21,679 bases of DNA, from positions 1 through 21,679 of the forward strand of contig CAKROP010000007.1 of the NCBI GenBank assembly GCA_934373375.1, written 5' to 3'. The position numbers were made by a program, and so were the translations under genes. Under the pieces are notes generated by a model. That model was not told where the DNA came from and did no database searches. It worked only from the letters and a program-made list of their open reading frames with translations. Origin of the DNA: an uncultured Anaerosacchariphilus sp. (GTDB lineage: Bacteria > Bacillota > Clostridia > Lachnospirales > Lachnospiraceae). Shown here one piece after another: positions 15,481-21,679 of this stretch. Every line of letters starts with the position of its first letter. Positions within the stretch are counted from its first letter, which is position 1.

Positions 15481-15525
15481 AAAACCGCTCCCCGGGTAAC
15501 CAGACCCGTGAAGCGGTTTTATTTT
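15481..15525. terminator. Bidirectional terminator between DUF2130 gene and metal regulator
   Basis: AAAACCGCT (15481-15489) pairs with AGCGGTTTT (15512-15520), with an inner GGGT/ACCC stem. The plus-strand tail is TTTTATTTTT. The minus strand ends in GGTTTTTTGTG, which can also terminate the convergent regulator gene. Confidence 0.85.
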
Positions 15526-15549
15526 TCTGGAAATTCCTTCTATATAAGA

Positions 15550-15936
15550 TTAATTCTCCGTATCCTGCAGATACTTCTTAATCGCCGCGAAGCTCTCCTC
15601 GCTGATATCGTGCTCCATCCGGCAGGCGTCTTCCACAGCCACATCCTGGGATACACCCAGGCTGATGAGCCAGTTGGAAATGACAGAATGGCGCTCATAC
15701 ACAGTAGTTGCCAGCTTCAGGCCTTCCCCGGTCAGGGAAAGATAGCCCTCCTCGGAAACATTTACATAGTTCTTCTGGCGCAGATTCTTCATGGCTACGC
15801 TGACGCTGGGCTTGGAATAGCCGAGCTCATTGGCCACGTCGATGGAACGCACCTGGGCTTTCTGCCTGCTTAAGATAAGGATTGTCTCCAGATAATCCTC
15901 TACCGATTCCTCGGATTTATGCCGCTGATAATTCAT
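15550..15936 (-). CDS. DtxR/MntR-family metal-dependent transcriptional regulator
   Basis: A 128-residue regulator: winged helix at about 10-72 (VANELGYSKPSVSVAMKNLRQK is the recognition region) and a metal-binding dimerisation domain at about 73-128. There is no SH3-like third domain, as in MntR. Metal-site positions can be read by alignment: D14 and E17 (VEDYLETI), H83 (ERHSV), C105, E108 and H109 (DACRMEHDIS). D14 is MntR-like, whereas Cys at 105 is DtxR/IdeR-like, where MntR has Glu. It may therefore sense Mn or Fe. No transporter gene adjoins it. AGGAG lies about 11 bases upstream of the ATG. Two AT-rich inverted repeats upstream could be its own operator. Confidence 0.9.
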   Translation of the reverse strand: MNYQRHKSEESVEDYLETILILSRQKAQVRSIDVANELGYSKPSVSVAMKNLRQKNYVNVSEEGYLSLTGEGLKLATTVYERHSVISNWLISLGVSQDVAVEDACRMEHDISEESFAAIKKYLQDTEN

Positions 15937-15961
15937 ATAGTAGTAATCTCCTTCTCCATAC

Positions 15962-16010
15962 TCAGGATTTATTTCCTGAAATTCACGTATTTATAATATT
16001 TAAAGTTTAA
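15962..16010. promoter_or_regulatory. Inverted repeats upstream of the metal regulator (possible operators)
   Basis: TCAGGATTTATTTCCTGA (15962-15979) is a perfect 6-6-6 inverted repeat. TTAAAGTTTAA (16000-16010) is symmetric around a central G. Both lie in the 5' region of the regulator gene, within an AT-rich stretch that may include its -10. A link to metal regulation is inference. The rest of the 309-base spacer (15937-16245) holds the promoter and leader of rpmG. Confidence 0.35.
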
Positions 16011-16101
16011 CATTTTGCCGAAGGAAAGGCAAGTATTTAATCGGAATGTAAAAGATAGGATTTATCAGATGGTTTTCCCGGCGTATTTCCAAAGAAAATG
16101 C

Positions 16102-16131
16102 TTGACACGCTTAGGGTTGGCATGATATGAT
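16102..16131 (+). promoter_or_regulatory. Promoter of rpmG-secE-nusG
   Basis: TTGACA (16102-16107), an 18-base spacer and TATGAT (16126-16131) form a strong sigma-A promoter. Transcription would start near 16138, leaving a leader of about 108 bases. Confidence 0.85.
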
Positions 16132-16148
16132 ATCAGGGCGAATGGAAG

Positions 16149-16213
16149 TAGGCTTTTTTTTTATGCCTAAAAAACGACAGTTAAGATATGCCGGCATGCG
16201 TATCGAGGCTGTC
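16149..16213 (+). promoter_or_regulatory. Structured leader of rpmG
   Basis: TAGGC and GCCTA (16149-16153, 16165-16169) can enclose a U-rich loop. GACAG (16176-16180) pairs with CTGTC (16209-16213) around GATA/TATC and the palindrome ATGCCGGCAT (16188-16197). No start codon with a ribosome binding site occurs before the rpmG GTG, so this is an untranslated leader. I do not recognise an RNA family. Confidence 0.4.
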
Positions 16214-16245
16214 CAGCAAGCAAAAAATAAGCGGAGGTGGAAGTC

Positions 16246-16395
16246 GTGCGCGTAAAGATCACATTGGCATGTACGGAGTGCAAGCAGCGTAACTACAACA
16301 TGACAAAAGAGAAAAAGAATCATCCGGATCGGATGGAGACCAACAAGTACTGCAGATTCTGCAGAAAGCACACACTGCACAAAGAAACAAAATAA
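16246..16395 (+). CDS. rpmG: 50S ribosomal protein L33
   Basis: A 49-residue L33 beginning [18 protein letters not shown]. It is the zinc-binding form, with CxxC at residues 9-12 (CTEC) and 36-39 (CRFC), and ends TLHKETK. The start is GTG at 16246 with GGAGG 8 bases upstream. L33 sits near the E-site of the large subunit. Zinc-free L33 paralogues are commonly induced under zinc limitation, so this Cys-containing copy is the zinc-replete version. It is the first gene of the rpmG-secE-nusG operon, 24 bases before secE. Confidence 0.95.
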   Translation: MRVKITLACTECKQRNYNMTKEKKNHPDRMETNKYCRFCRKHTLHKETK

Positions 16396-16419
16396 GATGC
16401 AGGAAAGGATAGTGGGACG

Positions 16420-16641
16420 ATGAGCGAAGCAGCAGAAAAGGCCACTAAGAGCACCGATAAACCGAAGAAAAGCTGGTTCAAGGGTCTGAAAGCCGAGTAC
16501 AACAAGATTGTATGGCCGGACAGAAAGACCGTGATAAGACAGACCGTAGCCGTAGTGCTTACGTCGATTGCTCTGGGAGTTGTAATTAAGCTTCTGGATA
16601 TTATCCTGTCTTATGGAATCGATATGCTGATTAGTTTATAG
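16420..16641 (+). CDS. secE: Preprotein translocase subunit SecE
   Basis: A 73-residue single-span SecE of the short Gram-positive type. A Lys-rich cytoplasmic N-terminus leads into the amphipathic helix with the conserved FKGLKAEYNKIVWPDRKTV motif, and one membrane helix (about 42-65) ends the protein. It clamps SecY in the SecYEG channel. Its stop codon overlaps the nusG ribosome binding site (TAGGAG), and nusG starts 10 bases later, so the two genes are tightly coupled. Confidence 0.95.
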   Translation: MSEAAEKATKSTDKPKKSWFKGLKAEYNKIVWPDRKTVIRQTVAVVLTSIALGVVIKLLDIILSYGIDMLISL

Positions 16642-16651
16642 GAGTGAGAAA

Positions 16652-17167
16652 ATGGCAGAGGCAAACTGGTATGTAGTTCATACCTATTCCGGATACGAGA
16701 ACAAGGTTAAGGCCAACATTGAGAAAACAATTGAAAACAGACACCTGGAGGAGCAGATTCTCGAAGTGAGAGTTCCGCTGCAGGACGTAGTTGAGATGAA
16801 GAACGGTGCCAGAAAACAGGTTCAGAAGAAGATGTTTCCGGGCTATGTTCTGATTAACATGGTGATGAATGACGACACCTGGTACGTTGTGCGTAATACC
16901 CGTGGTGTGACCGGCTTTGTCGGACCGGGATCAAAACCGGTACCTCTGACAGAAGAGGAAATGCGGCCGCTCGGAATCCAGTCTGAAAATGTCGTAGTAG
17001 ATTTCAAGGAAGGCGATACCGTTACGGTTACAGGCGGCGTATGGGCCGACACTGTAGGAGTTATCCAGGATATCAACCAGGGTAAGCAGTGCGTAACCAT
17101 CAACGTGGATCTGTTCGGCAGAGAAACGCCGGTCGAGATCAGCTTCTCAGAAATCAAAAAGATGTAA
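16652..17167 (+). CDS. nusG: Transcription termination/antitermination protein NusG
   Basis: A 171-residue NusG. The NGN domain (about 1-115) starts NWYVVHTYSGYENKVKANIE and includes KMFPGYVLINM and VRNTRGVTGFVG. The KOW domain (about 118-171) includes FKEGDTVTVTGGVWADTVGVIQDI. It binds the RNA polymerase clamp and links transcription elongation to translation and pausing. TAGGAG overlaps the secE stop 8-10 bases upstream. A 92-base gap without a terminator separates it from rplK and holds an L1-type hairpin. Confidence 0.97.
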   Translation: MAEANWYVVHTYSGYENKVKANIEKTIENRHLEEQILEVRVPLQDVVEMKNGARKQVQKKMFPGYVLINMVMNDDTWYVVRNTRGVTGFVGPGSKPVPLTEEEMRPLGIQSENVVVDFKEGDTVTVTGGVWADTVGVIQDINQGKQCVTINVDLFGRETPVEISFSEIKKM

Positions 17168-17208
17168 GGTATTACATCAGAACACGAAACTATCAAATGT
17201 AGAAGCAT

Positions 17209-17244
17209 GTGGGAGGGAGAAACCCAAATGCCCGCAATTACCAC
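17209..17244 (+). promoter_or_regulatory. L1-binding-site-like hairpin before rplK
   Basis: GTGGG (17209-17213) pairs with CCCGC (17231-17235), and GGG (17215-17217) with CCC (17223-17225). An asymmetric internal loop is left: one A on the 5' side and AAATG on the 3' side. This shape matches the known L1 target in L11-L1 mRNAs and in 23S rRNA. An alternative outer pairing GTGG/CCAC (17241-17244) would approach the AGGAGG ribosome binding site. A nearly identical copy precedes rplA. Confidence 0.7.
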
Positions 17245-17259
17245 AAGGAGGTGCCTAAA

Positions 17260-17685
17260 ATGGCAAAGAAAGTAACAGGTTATATTAAATTGCAGATTCC
17301 TGCTGGAAAGGCAACACCGGCTCCGCCTGTAGGTCCGGCTCTCGGACAGCACGGCGTGAACATCGTAGAGTTCACAAAGCAGTTCAATGCTAGAACCGCA
17401 GATCAGGACGGAATGATTATTCCGGTTGTTATCACAGTTTACGCAGACAGATCTTTCAGCTTCATCACAAAGACTCCGCCTGCAGCAGTTCTGCTGAAGA
17501 AGGCATGCAAGATTCAGTCCGGTTCCGGTGTTCCGAACAAGACTAAGGTTGCTACCATCAGCAAGGCTGAGCTTCAGAAGATCGCTGAGCTTAAGATGCC
17601 GGACCTGAATGCAGCAAACGTTGATTCCGCGATGAGCATGATCGCAGGAACCGCTCGCAGCATGGGCATCGTTGTTGAGGACTAA
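17260..17685 (+). CDS. rplK: 50S ribosomal protein L11
   Basis: L11 of 141 residues, full length. The N-terminal domain (about 1-70) contains the Pro-rich hinge [18 protein letters not shown]. The C-terminal 23S-rRNA-binding domain (about 75-141) includes [12 protein letters not shown] and ends MGIVVED. It forms the GTPase-associated centre with L10/L12 and controls stringent-factor activation. The ATG at 17260 has AAGGAGG about 8 bases upstream. An upstream GTG at 17209 is part of the L1-type hairpin and is not used. It is followed by rplA after 78 bases. Confidence 0.97.
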   Translation: MAKKVTGYIKLQIPAGKATPAPPVGPALGQHGVNIVEFTKQFNARTADQDGMIIPVVITVYADRSFSFITKTPPAAVLLKKACKIQSGSGVPNKTKVATISKAELQKIAELKMPDLNAANVDSAMSMIAGTARSMGIVVED

Positions 17686-17712
17686 TCGAAACTGTTATAG
17701 CAAATGTTGTAC

Positions 17713-17748
17713 GTGGGAGGGAAAACCCTGAATCCCGCAATTACCACC
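17713..17748 (+). promoter_or_regulatory. Second L1-binding-site-like hairpin before rplA
   Basis: GTGGG (17713-17717) pairs with CCCGC (17734-17738), and GGG (17719-17721) with CCC (17726-17728), with A opposite TGAAT in the internal loop. The block GTGGGAGGG...CCCGCAATTACCAC...AGGAGG repeats the layout at 17209 with only a few changes, and the ribosome binding site lies at the same distance. The placement suggests direct repression of L1 synthesis by L1. Confidence 0.7.
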
Positions 17749-17763
17749 AGGAGGTTATTTAAT

Positions 17764-18456
17764 ATGAAACATGGAAAGAAGTATGTTGAGGCTTCTAAGC
17801 TCTACGACAAACAGACTCAGTATGATAGAGATGAGGCAGTAGCTATCGTAAAGAAGCTTGCTACCGCAAAATTTGATGAGACCATCGAGGCTCACATCCG
17901 TACAGGTTGTGACGGACGTCATGCAGATCAGCAGATCCGTGGCGCTGTTGTACTTCCGCACGGAACCGGTAAGACTGCACGTGTGCTGGTATTCGCAAAG
18001 AATGCAAAGGCTGACGAGGCACAGGCAGCAGGTGCAGATTTCGTTGGAGCAGAGGAACTGATTCCGAAGATCCAGAACGAAGGATGGCTTGATTTCGACG
18101 TAGTTGTAGCTACCCCGGACATGATGGGCGTTGTAGGACGTCTGGGACGTGTACTTGGACCCAAGGGTCTGATGCCGAACCCGAAGGCCGGAACTGTAAC
18201 TATGGACGTTACCAAGGCAATCCAGGAAATCAAAGCTGGTAAGATTGAGTATCGACTGGACAAGACTAACATTATCCACGTGCCGATTGGAAAGGCTTCC
18301 TTCACAGAGGAGCAGTTAGCGGACAACTTCCAGACGCTGATCGATGCAATCAATAAGGTTAAGCCGGCAGCTGTAAAGGGCCAGTACCTGAAGAGCGTAA
18401 CCATCGCTCCGACCATGGGACCGGGCGTAAGACTGAACACAGCAAAGCTTGGTTAA
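17764..18456 (+). CDS. rplA: 50S ribosomal protein L1
   Basis: L1 of 230 residues, full length, beginning [20 protein letters not shown]. Visible landmarks are the [12 protein letters not shown] segment, the [17 protein letters not shown] strand of domain I, domain II with [20 protein letters not shown], and [14 protein letters not shown]1 builds the mobile E-site stalk and in many bacteria represses its own operon by binding leader RNA, consistent with the two hairpins seen here. AGGAGG lies about 9 bases upstream. It ends just before the rplJ promoter, with no terminator visible between. Confidence 0.97.
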   Translation: MKHGKKYVEASKLYDKQTQYDRDEAVAIVKKLATAKFDETIEAHIRTGCDGRHADQQIRGAVVLPHGTGKTARVLVFAKNAKADEAQAAGADFVGAEELIPKIQNEGWLDFDVVVATPDMMGVVGRLGRVLGPKGLMPNPKAGTVTMDVTKAIQEIKAGKIEYRLDKTNIIHVPIGKASFTEEQLADNFQTLIDAINKVKPAAVKGQYLKSVTIAPTMGPGVRLNTAKLG

Positions 18457-18469
18457 TTAAAAAAATTGG

Positions 18470-18508
18470 TTGACATTCATAAAAAGATATGCTATGCTTT
18501 CATAGCAT
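18470..18508 (+). promoter_or_regulatory. Promoter of rplJ-rplL with inverted repeat over the -10
   Basis: TTGACA (18470-18475), a 17-base spacer and TATGCT (18493-18498) form the promoter. A perfect 8-4-8 inverted repeat, ATGCTATG-CTTT-CATAGCAT (18489-18508), covers the -10 and the expected start site near 18505. Confidence 0.8.
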
Positions 18509-18512
18509 GTAA

Positions 18513-18642
18513 CACGACCCGAAGACAGCAGGTGCCGCAAGGCATAAGTTGAACACGCCTGCCGAGGACGATATGCATTCACTTTGAATGATTTTTCGAA
18601 ACCTCTCTGTCTTCACGGCAGGGAGGTTTTTTGATATCGGGT
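18513..18642 (+). ncRNA. Ribosomal protein L10 leader RNA
   Basis: The leader lies between the promoter and rplJ and matches the L10-leader layout known from Firmicutes. GCAGG (18528-18532) and CCTGC (18574-18578 region) close a stem containing GCC-GCAA-GGC and the ATAAGTT side loop. A terminator hairpin (18599-18632) follows. ACCCGA (18517-18522) can pair with TCGGGT (18637-18642) to close the whole unit. In the family, the L10(L12)4 complex binds the upstream stem and favours termination, so expression follows demand. Confidence 0.85.
18599..18632 (+). terminator. Attenuator terminator of the L10 leader
   Basis: AAACCTC (18599-18605) pairs with GAGGTTT (18623-18629) and CTG with CAG inside, followed by a run of T. 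It lies 48 bases before rplJ, in the position expected for L10-dependent attenuation. Confidence 0.85.
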
Positions 18643-18679
18643 TGGTGAACACATAGACTAATAAGGAGGTACACCACTC

Positions 18680-19171
18680 ATGGCAAAAATCGAGCTGAAG
18701 AAACCGGTTGTAGAAGAGATTTCTGCAAATATCGACGGTGCTCAGTCCGTTGTTCTTGTTCAGTACTGCGGTCTGACCGTAGAGCAGGATACAAGACTTC
18801 GTAAAGAGCTCAGAGATAACGGAGTTATCTACAAGGTTTACAAGAATACGATGATGAACTTCGCATTCAAGGGAACAGATTGTGAGAGCCTTGCTCCGCA
18901 GCTGGAGGGTCCGAACGCAATTGCTATCTCCAAGACAGATGCAACTGCTCCGGCACGTATCCTTGCTAAGTTCGGCAAAGAGGCACCGGCTCTTGAGATC
19001 AAGGGCGGTATCGTAGAGGGAACATACTACGACGCAGCAGGCATGGCTGAGATCGCAAAGGTTCCGTCAAGAGAAGAGCTTCTTGGCAAGCTGCTTGGCA
19101 GCATCCAGTCTCCGATTACAAACTTTGCTCGCGTTCTGAATCAGATCGCAGAGTCCAAGGCGGAGGCATAG
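18680..19171 (+). CDS. rplJ: 50S ribosomal protein L10
   Basis: L10 of 163 residues. The N-terminal rRNA-binding domain (about 1-130) begins MAKIELKKPVVEEI and includes VVLVQYCGLTVEQDTRLRKELRDNG and YKVYKNTMMNFAF. The C-terminal helix (about 135-163, ending NQIAESKAEA) carries the L12 dimer binding sites. It anchors the L12 stalk. Together with L12 it represses its own transcript through the leader directly upstream. AAGGAGG lies about 10 bases upstream of the ATG. The spacer to rplL is unusually long (158 bases) and carries palindromes. Confidence 0.97.
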   Translation: MAKIELKKPVVEEISANIDGAQSVVLVQYCGLTVEQDTRLRKELRDNGVIYKVYKNTMMNFAFKGTDCESLAPQLEGPNAIAISKTDATAPARILAKFGKEAPALEIKGGIVEGTYYDAAGMAEIAKVPSREELLGKLLGSIQSPITNFARVLNQIAESKAEA

Positions 19172-19178
19172 GCTGTGA

Positions 19179-19277
19179 GTACTTAATGAGTGCGTAGCAC
19201 GAATTTAGTACGAACGCCCACCTGGACACTTAATGAACGCAAGGCGAAGGCGCAGTGCGAATTTAGTGACCATGGTG
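19179..19277. repeat. Two related palindromic units between rplJ and rplL
   Basis: Unit 1 (19179-19211) starts GTACTTAATGAG and ends CGAATTTAGTAC. Unit 2 (19227-19268) starts CACTTAATGAAC and ends CGAATTTAGTG. Both share the ends ACTTAATGA...GCGAATTTAGT-like, with complementary tips (GTACT/AGTAC, CACT/AGTG) and an inner stem. Unit 2 is flanked by CACC-TGG and CCA-TGGTG, which extend its stem to 19277. They look like two copies of a short palindromic repeat family. The 158-base spacer has no open reading frame of note. Confidence 0.6.
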
Positions 19278-19329
19278 ATTCCACTATTAAAAAACGAATT
19301 TTAAAATGAAAAATCAGGAGGAAAATAAA

Positions 19330-19704
19330 ATGGCAAAGTTAACTACCGCTGAGTTTATCGACGCTATCAAAGAGTTATCCGTATTAGAGCTGAACGAGCT
19401 GGTAAAGGCTTGTGAGGAAGAGTTTGGTGTATCTGCAGCAGCAGGTGTTGTTGTAGCAGCAGCTGGCGACGGCGCAGCAGCAGCTGAGGAGAAGGATTCC
19501 TTCGACGTAGAGCTGACAAGCGCTGGAGATTCCAAGGTTAAGGTTATCAAGGTTGTCCGTGAGGTAACTGGTCTGGGTCTGAAGGAAGCTAAGGACCTGG
19601 TAGACGGCGCACCGAAGGTACTGAAAGAGGGCGTTTCCAAGGCAGAGGCTGATGAGCTGAAGGCTAAGCTTGAGGAGCAGGGAGCTACTGTAACTCTGAA
19701 ATAA
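19330..19704 (+). CDS. rplL: 50S ribosomal protein L7/L12
   Basis: L12 of 124 residues. The N-terminal dimerisation helix is at about 1-35 ([22 protein letters not shown]). An Ala/Gly-rich hinge follows at about 36-55. The C-terminal factor-binding domain (about 56-124) contains [25 protein letters not shown] and ends GATVTLK. Several L12 dimers bind one L10 and recruit translation GTPases. AGGAGG is 9 bases upstream of the ATG; an in-frame ATG at 19306 lies before that site and is not used. A strong terminator follows, so rpoB relies mainly on its own promoter. Confidence 0.97.
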   Translation: MAKLTTAEFIDAIKELSVLELNELVKACEEEFGVSAAAGVVVAAAGDGAAAAEEKDSFDVELTSAGDSKVKVIKVVREVTGLGLKEAKDLVDGAPKVLKEGVSKAEADELKAKLEEQGATVTLK

Positions 19705-19722
19705 GTTTTCACGACTTATGGA

Positions 19723-19754
19723 GCCGGGCAGAGATAATCTGCCCGGCTTATTTT
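19723..19754 (+). terminator. Terminator after rplL
   Basis: GCCGGGCAGA (19723-19732) pairs perfectly with TCTGCCCGGC (19738-19747) over a GATAA loop, followed by TTATTTT. It separates the ribosomal-protein unit from rpoB. Confidence 0.92.
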
Positions 19755-19869
19755 AATCTTGGGTAATCAAGAAGCTGATTTAAAAAGTATCAATAAAAAT
19801 ATTGACTAAAATTCACAAACCGTCTCAAAATCATTTTCGAAAAAAATCTCCAAAACATACAAAAAAAGC

Positions 19870-19898
19870 TTGACACCTACACCTCTTTATGGTATCAT
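19870..19898 (+). promoter_or_regulatory. Promoter of rpoB
   Basis: TTGACA (19870-19875), a 17-base spacer and TATCAT (19893-19898) form a strong sigma-A promoter with a start near 19905, about 100 bases before the rpoB ATG. The region 19755-19869 is AT-rich and I see no other clear element there. Confidence 0.85.
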
Positions 19899-19907
19899 GT
19901 AGGATGC

Positions 19908-19974
19908 ACTATTGTGGTGAGCTAGGCTCTGAATTCATTTTGCGATTTTGTGCAAAATGACGAAAATAGTAGCT
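19908..19974 (+). promoter_or_regulatory. Structured rpoB leader
   Basis: CATTTTGC (19936-19943) pairs perfectly with GCAAAATG (19952-19959). Around it, ACTATT (19908-19913) can pair with AATAGT (19965-19970), or AGCTA (19920-19924) with TAGCT (19970-19974). Base 19970 cannot serve both, so two alternative outer folds compete. The 3' end leads to the GGGGTGA ribosome binding site at about 19993. No RNA family is recognised. Confidence 0.45.
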
Positions 19975-20005
19975 AACTTCCATATTAAATAAGGGGTGAA
20001 CGTCA

Positions 20006-21679
20006 ATGGAAAAGAACAGAATACGTCCGGTCACAACCGGTAAGAACTTCAGAATGAGCTATTCCAGGCAGAAAGAAGTCCTGGAGATGCCGAACCTCAT
20101 TGAGGTCCAGAAGGATTCCTATGATTGGTTCCTTCGGGAAGGTCTTCGAGAAGTGTTCGATGACATCTCTCCCATCGCCGATTACAGCGGACATCTGAGT
20201 CTGGATTTTGTAGACTTCACGCTCTGTACCGGTGAGGATGAGCTGAAATATACCATCGAAGAATGCAAGGAAAGAGATGCGACATACGCAGCTCCCCTGA
20301 AGGTAAAAGTACGTCTTTATAATAAAGAGACAGATGAAATCAATGAACACGAGATTTTCATGGGTGACCTGCCGCTGATGACGGAGACAGGTACATTTGT
20401 GATCAACGGCGCAGAACGTGTTATTGTCAGCCAGCTCGTACGTTCCCCTGGAATTTACTATGCGATTGATCATGATAAATTAGGAAAAGGCCTTTACTCC
20501 TGTACCGTTATCCCGAACCGTGGTGCATGGCTGGAGTATGAGACAGATTCCAACGATGTATTTTATGTACGTGTAGACCGTACCAGAAAGGTTCCGGTAA
20601 CCGTTCTGGTTCGTGCCCTGGGTTATGGAACAAACCCGGAGATTATCGATCTGTTCGGCGAGGAGCCGAAGATCCTGGCAACTCTGGCCAAGGATACCGC
20701 AGAAAGCTATCAGGAGGGTCTGCTGGAGCTGTATAAGAAGATTCGTCCGGGCGAGCCGCTGGCAGTAGACAGCGCAGAGAGTCTGATTATGAGCATGTTC
20801 TTCGATCCGAGAAGATATGATCTGGCGAAGGTTGGACGTTATAAGTTTAATAAGAAGCTTCTGCTTCGTAACCGTATCACAGGTCATGTGCTGGCGGAAG
20901 ATGTGGTAGATACACAGACCGGAGAGATCCTGGCTGAGGCCGGTACCGAGGTAACCCGCGAGCTGGCAGACGAGATCCAGAACGCGGCAGTACCGTTCGT
21001 CATGATTCAGACCGAGGAGCGTGATGTCCGCGTCATTTCCAGTATGATGGTAGACCTGCGTCACTATGTGGACGTGGATCCGGAAGAACTGGGTGTTACA
21101 GAATTAGTATATTATCCGGCTCTGAAAAAGATACTGGAAGAAAATGAAAGCATCGAGGATATCAAGGAAGCGGTTAAGCGCGAGATCCACGATCTGATTC
21201 CGAAGCATATTACAAAGGAAGACATTATTGCTTCCATTAACTATAACCTGCATCTGGAGTACGGTATCGGTAATGAGGACGATATCGACCATCTGGGCAA
21301 TCGTCGTATCCGTGCGGTAGGCGAGCTGCTTCAGAACCAGTACCGCATCGGTCTCTCCAGAATGGAGCGTACCGTACGTGAGCGTATGACCACACAGGAT
21401 CAGGACAATATTACACCGCAGTCCCTGATCAACATCAAGCCGGTCACTGCAGCAGTGAAGGAGTTCTTCGGATCTTCCCAGCTGTCACAGTTCATGGATC
21501 AGAACAACCCGCTGGGCGAGCTGACACATAAGCGTCGTCTGTCCGCACTGGGACCCGGCGGTCTGTCCAGAGATCGTGCCGGATTCGAGGTTCGAGATGT
21601 ACATTACTCCCATTACGGAAGAATGTGCCCCATCGAGACCCCTGAGGGACCGAACATCGGTCTGATCAACTCTCTGGCA
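20006..21679 (+). CDS. rpoB: DNA-directed RNA polymerase subunit beta, 3' end outside window
   Basis: The first 558 codons of the beta subunit, open to the right edge. It begins [20 protein letters not shown]. The protrusion and lobe regions follow ([28 protein letters not shown]), then fork/Rif-region residues. The rifampicin pocket reads [20 protein letters not shown], with the Asp, His, Arg and Ser at E. coli positions 516, 526, 529 and 531 all of the sensitive type. ALGPGGL and [15 protein letters not shown] complete the visible part. Start ATG 20006 has GGGGTGA 6-9 bases upstream. It has its own promoter and leader after the rplL terminator; rpoC is expected beyond the edge. Confidence 0.97.
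   Translation, partial: MEKNRIRPVTTGKNFRMSYSRQKEVLEMPNLIEVQKDSYDWFLREGLREVFDDISPIADYSGHLSLDFVDFTLCTGEDELKYTIEECKERDATYAAPLKVKVRLYNKETDEINEHEIFMGDLPLMTETGTFVINGAERVIVSQLVRSPGIYYAIDHDKLGKGLYSCTVIPNRGAWLEYETDSNDVFYVRVDRTRKVPVTVLVRALGYGTNPEIIDLFGEEPKILATLAKDTAESYQEGLLELYKKIRPGEPLAVDSAESLIMSMFFDPRRYDLAKVGRYKFNKKLLLRNRITGHVLAEDVVDTQTGEILAEAGTEVTRELADEIQNAAVPFVMIQTEERDVRVISSMMVDLRHYVDVDPEELGVTELVYYPALKKILEENESIEDIKEAVKREIHDLIPKHITKEDIIASINYNLHLEYGIGNEDDIDHLGNRRIRAVGELLQNQYRIGLSRMERTVRERMTTQDQDNITPQSLINIKPVTAAVKEFFGSSQLSQFMDQNNPLGELTHKRRLSALGPGGLSRDRAGFEVRDVHYSHYGRMCPIETPEGPNIGLINSLA

Noticed and set aside
19802..19830. Second rpoB promoter starting with TTGACT
   Set aside because: The -35 match is good but the -10 position (TCAAAA region) is poor compared with the promoter at 19870-19898.
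21450..21570. Possible rifampicin-resistance changes in rpoB
   Set aside because: Residues at E. coli positions 513, 516, 526, 529 and 531 are all the sensitive type; Gly in place of Ser522 fits normal variation among Firmicutes.
1..21679. CRISPR arrays, tRNA or rRNA genes, phage or conjugation genes
   Set aside because: None was found on reading both strands; all gaps over 300 bases are explained by promoters, leaders or palindromes.

Overview
The window looks like chromosomal DNA of a Lachnospiraceae-type Clostridia (gut Firmicutes). I infer this from the Gram-positive ribosome binding sites (AGGAGG-type), the L10-leader attenuator in front of rplJ, the order rpmG-secE-nusG-rplK-rplA-rplJ-rplL-rpoB, and several families typical of this group: an Rpn/PD-(D/E)XK protein, an HtrA-like membrane protein, a short sigma-70-like protein and a DUF3783 protein. 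No tRNA, rRNA, CRISPR array, insertion sequence or prophage is visible.

Layout. (1) Positions 1-935: 3' part of an Rpn-family PD-(D/E)XK protein whose frame is open to the left edge, closed by a strong hairpin. (2) 1030-5560, minus strand: mutS2, then an OmpR-type response regulator and a sensor histidine kinase, packed with gaps of only a few bases. (3) 5561-5860: a 300-base divergent spacer filled with four perfect hairpins. (4) 5861-9497, plus strand: HtrA-like PDZ protein with all three catalytic positions replaced, a YhaM-type 3'-5' exoribonuclease, and an RlmD-type 23S rRNA methyltransferase. (5) 9549-11314, minus strand: an NSS-family sodium symporter followed by a small zinc-ribbon protein. 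(6) 11455-12621, plus strand: a DUF3783 protein and a sigma-70-like protein without the DNA-melting residues or region 4. (7) 12714-13105, minus strand: a cold-shock protein gene with a long leader that contains an intrinsic terminator. (8) 13262-15457, plus strand: larE and a DUF2130 coiled-coil/PD-(D/E)XK protein. (9) 15550-15936, minus strand: a DtxR/MntR-type metal regulator. (10) 16102-21679, plus strand: the transcription/translation cluster rpmG, secE, nusG, rplK, rplA, rplJ, rplL and the first 558 codons of rpoB.

The ribosomal cluster is heavily RNA-regulated. Near-identical L1-binding-site-like hairpins precede both rplK and rplA, an L10 leader with an intrinsic terminator precedes rplJ, and structured leaders precede rpmG and rpoB. 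There are separate consensus promoters for rpmG, rplJ and rpoB, a strong terminator after rplL, and a palindromic repeat pair between rplJ and rplL. The points most worth following up are the HtrA-like pseudoprotease, the degenerate sigma factor, the terminator in the csp leader, the duplicated L1 sites and the palindromic spacers.
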